In this document: piece by piece, positions 24,087 to 26,322 of the stretch
Layout of the letters: each line of letters opens with the position of its first letter
Position numbering within the stretch: position 1 is the stretch's first letter
From: JAXGTD01 sp040775095
Lineage (GTDB): Bacteria; Pseudomonadota; Gammaproteobacteria; Chromatiales; Chromatiaceae
DNA: 26,322 nucleotides
Direction: 5' to 3'
Assembly (NCBI GenBank): GCA_040775095.1
Contig: JAXGTD010000049.1
Span: 1-26,322 of the forward strand
Made by a program: the position numbers and the translations under genes
Notes under the pieces: generated by a model
What the model saw: the letters and a program-made list of their open reading frames with translations, nothing else
The model's database searches: none
What the model was told of the DNA's origin: nothing

Positions 24087-26153
24087 ATGACGAGACTACG
24101 CTTTGCCATCCTCGCCCTGCTCTTGGTCGGCACGCTCGGCAGCGCGGCAGGCGCATCCCGTGCGCCCTTGTTGCAACCCGGCAAGCAGACCCTCTACGAG
24201 CGCGTGCTCACACGCCCCGGGGCCGAACTGCTGCAACAACCCGGCGCCGGCCGGGGCACCCTCATCGACGCGTTCACCCGCTACTATGTCTATGGCGTGC
24301 GCGAGGTCGATACCCACCGCTGGCTCGAGGTGGGCGTGGACAGTAAGGGCACGGTGGCCGGGTGGGTGGATGCCGCATATACGGTGCCTTGGCGCCAGCA
24401 GCTCGCCGTCGCGTTCACGAACCCGGCCGCCCAGCGCGAACGGGCCCTGTTCTTCGACGCCTGGGACAGCCTGGAGGCCCTGATGCTGTCCGATGACCCG
24501 GCCGCGGCGGTGGCGCCGCTGACCAGCAAGATCGCGGCCGGTGGTCGCGATCCGCGCGTGCTGGCGATCGAGCCGGATCGGCACATCGACATCAACAGCA
24601 ACTTCTATCTCTTGCCGATCCTCGACTACGAAGAGGTCTTTTCCGAGTCGGGCCATGTCCTGCGCGGCCTGAAAGTGGCGTCCGTGACCGCCACCGAGGC
24701 GTCGCCCACCCCCTCGCCCCCCTCCTCGCCAATCGGGCAGGACCCGGCGACCACGGCCGACACCCCGCACCCGACAACGACCCCGTCCGGCGAGGTCCGC
24801 AAGCTGCAGGGGTTCCGCGCCGCGGTGGTCTTCGTGATCGACTCCACCATCTCGATGCAGAAGTACATCGACGAGGCGCGCGATGCGGTGCACCAGGTCT
24901 ATCAGCGCATCGAGCGTGCCGGCATGCTCGATCGGGTCTCCTTCGGCCTGGTGGCGTTTCGCGCCCGCAGCGCCGATCCGACACGGGACAAAGGGCTGGA
25001 GTATGTCGCGCGCATGTTCGTCAACCCGGATCAGGTCAGCTCCGCGGAGGGGTTTCTCGCCCAGGCCAGCGCGTTGACCGAGGCCAAGGTCACGACCGAC
25101 CACTTCGACGAGGACCCTTATGCCGGCGTGAGTCTGGCGCTGGAGGAGATCCCCTGGCAACATTTCGGCGCGCGCTACCTGGTGCTGATCACCGATGCCG
25201 GCGCCTTGGAGGGAGACGACTCCAGCACCGGCCTGCGCGCCGAGCAGCTGCGCTCGGCGGCGGCGGCCGAGGGCGTCGGTCTGTTCGTGCTGCATCTGAA
25301 GACGCCACAAGGCAAGGGCGACCACGCCGCCGCGGAGACCCAATACCGCACCCTGGCGGCGAACCCGGCGATCCAGGACTCGCTGTACATCCCCGTGGAG
25401 ACCGGCTCGCTGAAATCCTACACCAGGGCCGTCACGACACTGGCCGACAGCGTGGTGCACCAGATCGAACAGGCCGCCCGCGGCGAGCCGGCCCTGTCGC
25501 CGGCGTCGGAAACCCAGAGCGGACAAACCGCGACACCGGACGCGGGGAGCCCCCAAGCGGCCGAGACCGATGCCGAAACGCGGCGCATCCAACGCCTGAC
25601 GCAGGCCATGGGTCACGCGATGCAGCTGGCCTATCTGGGTCGGACGGAGCGCACCAGGGCACCCCAGGTGTTCGAGGCCTGGATCAGCGACCGTGACCTG
25701 GCAAACCCCACCGTGCGCACCGTCGACGAGCGGGTCCTGCTGACCAAGGACCAGCTCAGCGACCTGCACAACATCCTCAGACAGGTGCTGGATGCGGCCA
25801 ACGCGGGCATGCTCAAGCCCGACGCGTTCTTCGACAATCTGCGCTCGTTGGCGGCCCAGTACAGCCGCGACCCCAATCTGGCCACCCAGGCCGATGCCCA
25901 GTCCCTGGCCGACCTCGGGCTGCTTGGCGAATATCTCGAGGGGCTGCCCTACCAGAGCGATGTGATGCGGGTGGACCTGGATACCTGGTCGCGCTGGGGC
26001 ACACAGCGCCAGCTCGATTTCGTGAACCGCGTCAAATCCAAGCTCAGGCTCTACGAGCGCTACAACGCGGACACCGCGCGCTGGGTCAGCCTGGCCGCGG
26101 GCAGCCCACCGGGCGAACACGTCTACCCGGTGCCATTGCAGGATCTCCCCTGA
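24087..26153 (+). CDS. Secreted PpkA-like von Willebrand A domain protein
   Basis: A 688-residue protein with a signal peptide (hydrophobic 5-22, probable cleavage near GSA-AGA), so it acts in the periplasm or beyond. Residues about 33-125 (GKQTLYERVLTRPGAELLQQ onward to FTNPAAQRERALFF) form an SH3-like sensor region, then a Pro/Thr/Ser-rich linker (about 204-236). The vWA domain at about 243-440 has a metal-site motif DSTIS at 252-256, in which Thr replaces the usual first Ser (DxSxS), and LITDAG at 368-372. The C-terminal region (about 495-688) is helical. The SH3-like plus vWA order matches the extracytoplasmic part of the type VI secretion kinase PpkA, but no kinase domain or membrane span is present. 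The ATG at 24087 has only a weak AGG upstream; ATG 24060 is an alternative. It is divergent from the C-x16-C repeat protein. Confidence 0.85.
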   Translation: MTRLRFAILALLLVGTLGSAAGASRAPLLQPGKQTLYERVLTRPGAELLQQPGAGRGTLIDAFTRYYVYGVREVDTHRWLEVGVDSKGTVAGWVDAAYTVPWRQQLAVAFTNPAAQRERALFFDAWDSLEALMLSDDPAAAVAPLTSKIAAGGRDPRVLAIEPDRHIDINSNFYLLPILDYEEVFSESGHVLRGLKVASVTATEASPTPSPPSSPIGQDPATTADTPHPTTTPSGEVRKLQGFRAAVVFVIDSTISMQKYIDEARDAVHQVYQRIERAGMLDRVSFGLVAFRARSADPTRDKGLEYVARMFVNPDQVSSAEGFLAQASALTEAKVTTDHFDEDPYAGVSLALEEIPWQHFGARYLVLITDAGALEGDDSSTGLRAEQLRSAAAAEGVGLFVLHLKTPQGKGDHAAAETQYRTLAANPAIQDSLYIPVETGSLKSYTRAVTTLADSVVHQIEQAARGEPALSPASETQSGQTATPDAGSPQAAETDAETRRIQRLTQAMGHAMQLAYLGRTERTRAPQVFEAWISDRDLANPTVRTVDERVLLTKDQLSDLHNILRQVLDAANAGMLKPDAFFDNLRSLAAQYSRDPNLATQADAQSLADLGLLGEYLEGLPYQSDVMRVDLDTWSRWGTQRQLDFVNRVKSKLRLYERYNADTARWVSLAAGSPPGEHVYPVPLQDLP

Positions 26154-26322
26154 CCTCAACGGGCCCGGCGAGACAGCAGGTCATCATCCTGGGAACGGCG
26201 GTTGACCGCTATGCACGTGACGCAAGCTACTGTATTCATTGTGTTCAAATGGTTTCCGCCAGCTCACCTCATCGGTGAAGAGCGCGACGCCCCCCATGGC
26301 ACACACCGCGTGGCGCCTGGCC
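26154..26322. other. Right-end segment without a gene
   Basis: These last 169 bases hold no ORF I would defend. An AT-richer patch near 26230-26260 may be the promoter of a gene beyond the window. Confidence 0.4.

Noticed and set aside
21600..26153. Part of a type VI secretion cluster
   Set aside because: The vWA protein resembles PpkA, but no Tss core gene is in the window and the kinase domain is absent, so I report only the similarity.
24096..26159. 687-codon minus-strand frame opposite the vWA gene
   Set aside because: Shadow of the vWA gene; the plus-strand frame has a signal peptide and a recognisable vWA domain.

Overview
The window is chromosomal DNA of a high-GC Gram-negative bacterium. 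Outer-membrane genes (lptF, a TolC-type lipoprotein and two RND pumps), a RAYT transposase with GTAG-headed REP elements, and the codon style all point to a gammaproteobacterium. A purple sulfur bacterium or relative (Chromatiales) is my best guess, but that is an inference and no marker gene confirms it. The first 81 bases contain no A or T and look like a contig-end artefact.

Layout. (1) 122-2038, plus strand: a two-gene ABC-2 exporter (ATPase and permease). (2) 2182-3722, minus strand: an XRE/Cro-type regulator followed by lptF, the LPS-transport permease, without lptG beside it. (3) 4340-7858, minus: a single very large cytoplasmic protein of 1172 residues that I tentatively assign to diphosphate-dependent PEP carboxykinase. 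(4) 8515-14035, minus: a tightly coupled tripartite RND efflux operon (outer-membrane lipoprotein, adaptor, pump) joined by two ATGA overlaps, divergent from an MFS transporter at 14217-15380. (5) 15470-15997, minus: a small cysteine-containing lipoprotein. (6) 16175-16950: a RAYT transposase in a cluster of five REP elements, one of which lies inside the 5' end of its own reading frame. (7) 17187-21418, plus: a second RND adaptor and pump pair, lacking an outer-membrane gene but with a recognisable promoter and a perfect 12-bp palindrome; a 22-codon ORF with a strong ribosome site follows it and may be a gene remnant. (8) 21600-26153: a divergent pair, a bitopic membrane protein built of cysteine-bearing repeats and a secreted PpkA-like von Willebrand A protein without a kinase domain.

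How the parts relate. Most genes are envelope functions: export (ABC-2, two RND systems, MFS), LPS transport and envelope-located binding proteins. The first RND operon is self-sufficient, while the second must borrow an outer-membrane channel encoded elsewhere, possibly the TolC-type protein of the first.

The most novel-looking locus is the divergent pair at the right end. The 765-residue protein has one membrane span. In the predicted periplasmic part it has seven C-x16-C pairs with exactly the same spacing, preceded by one extra cysteine and followed by a six-cysteine C-terminal domain. Its partner carries the vWA region that resembles type VI secretion kinase PpkA. Together they look like an uncharacterised two-component periplasmic adhesion or assembly system, but no function has been shown.
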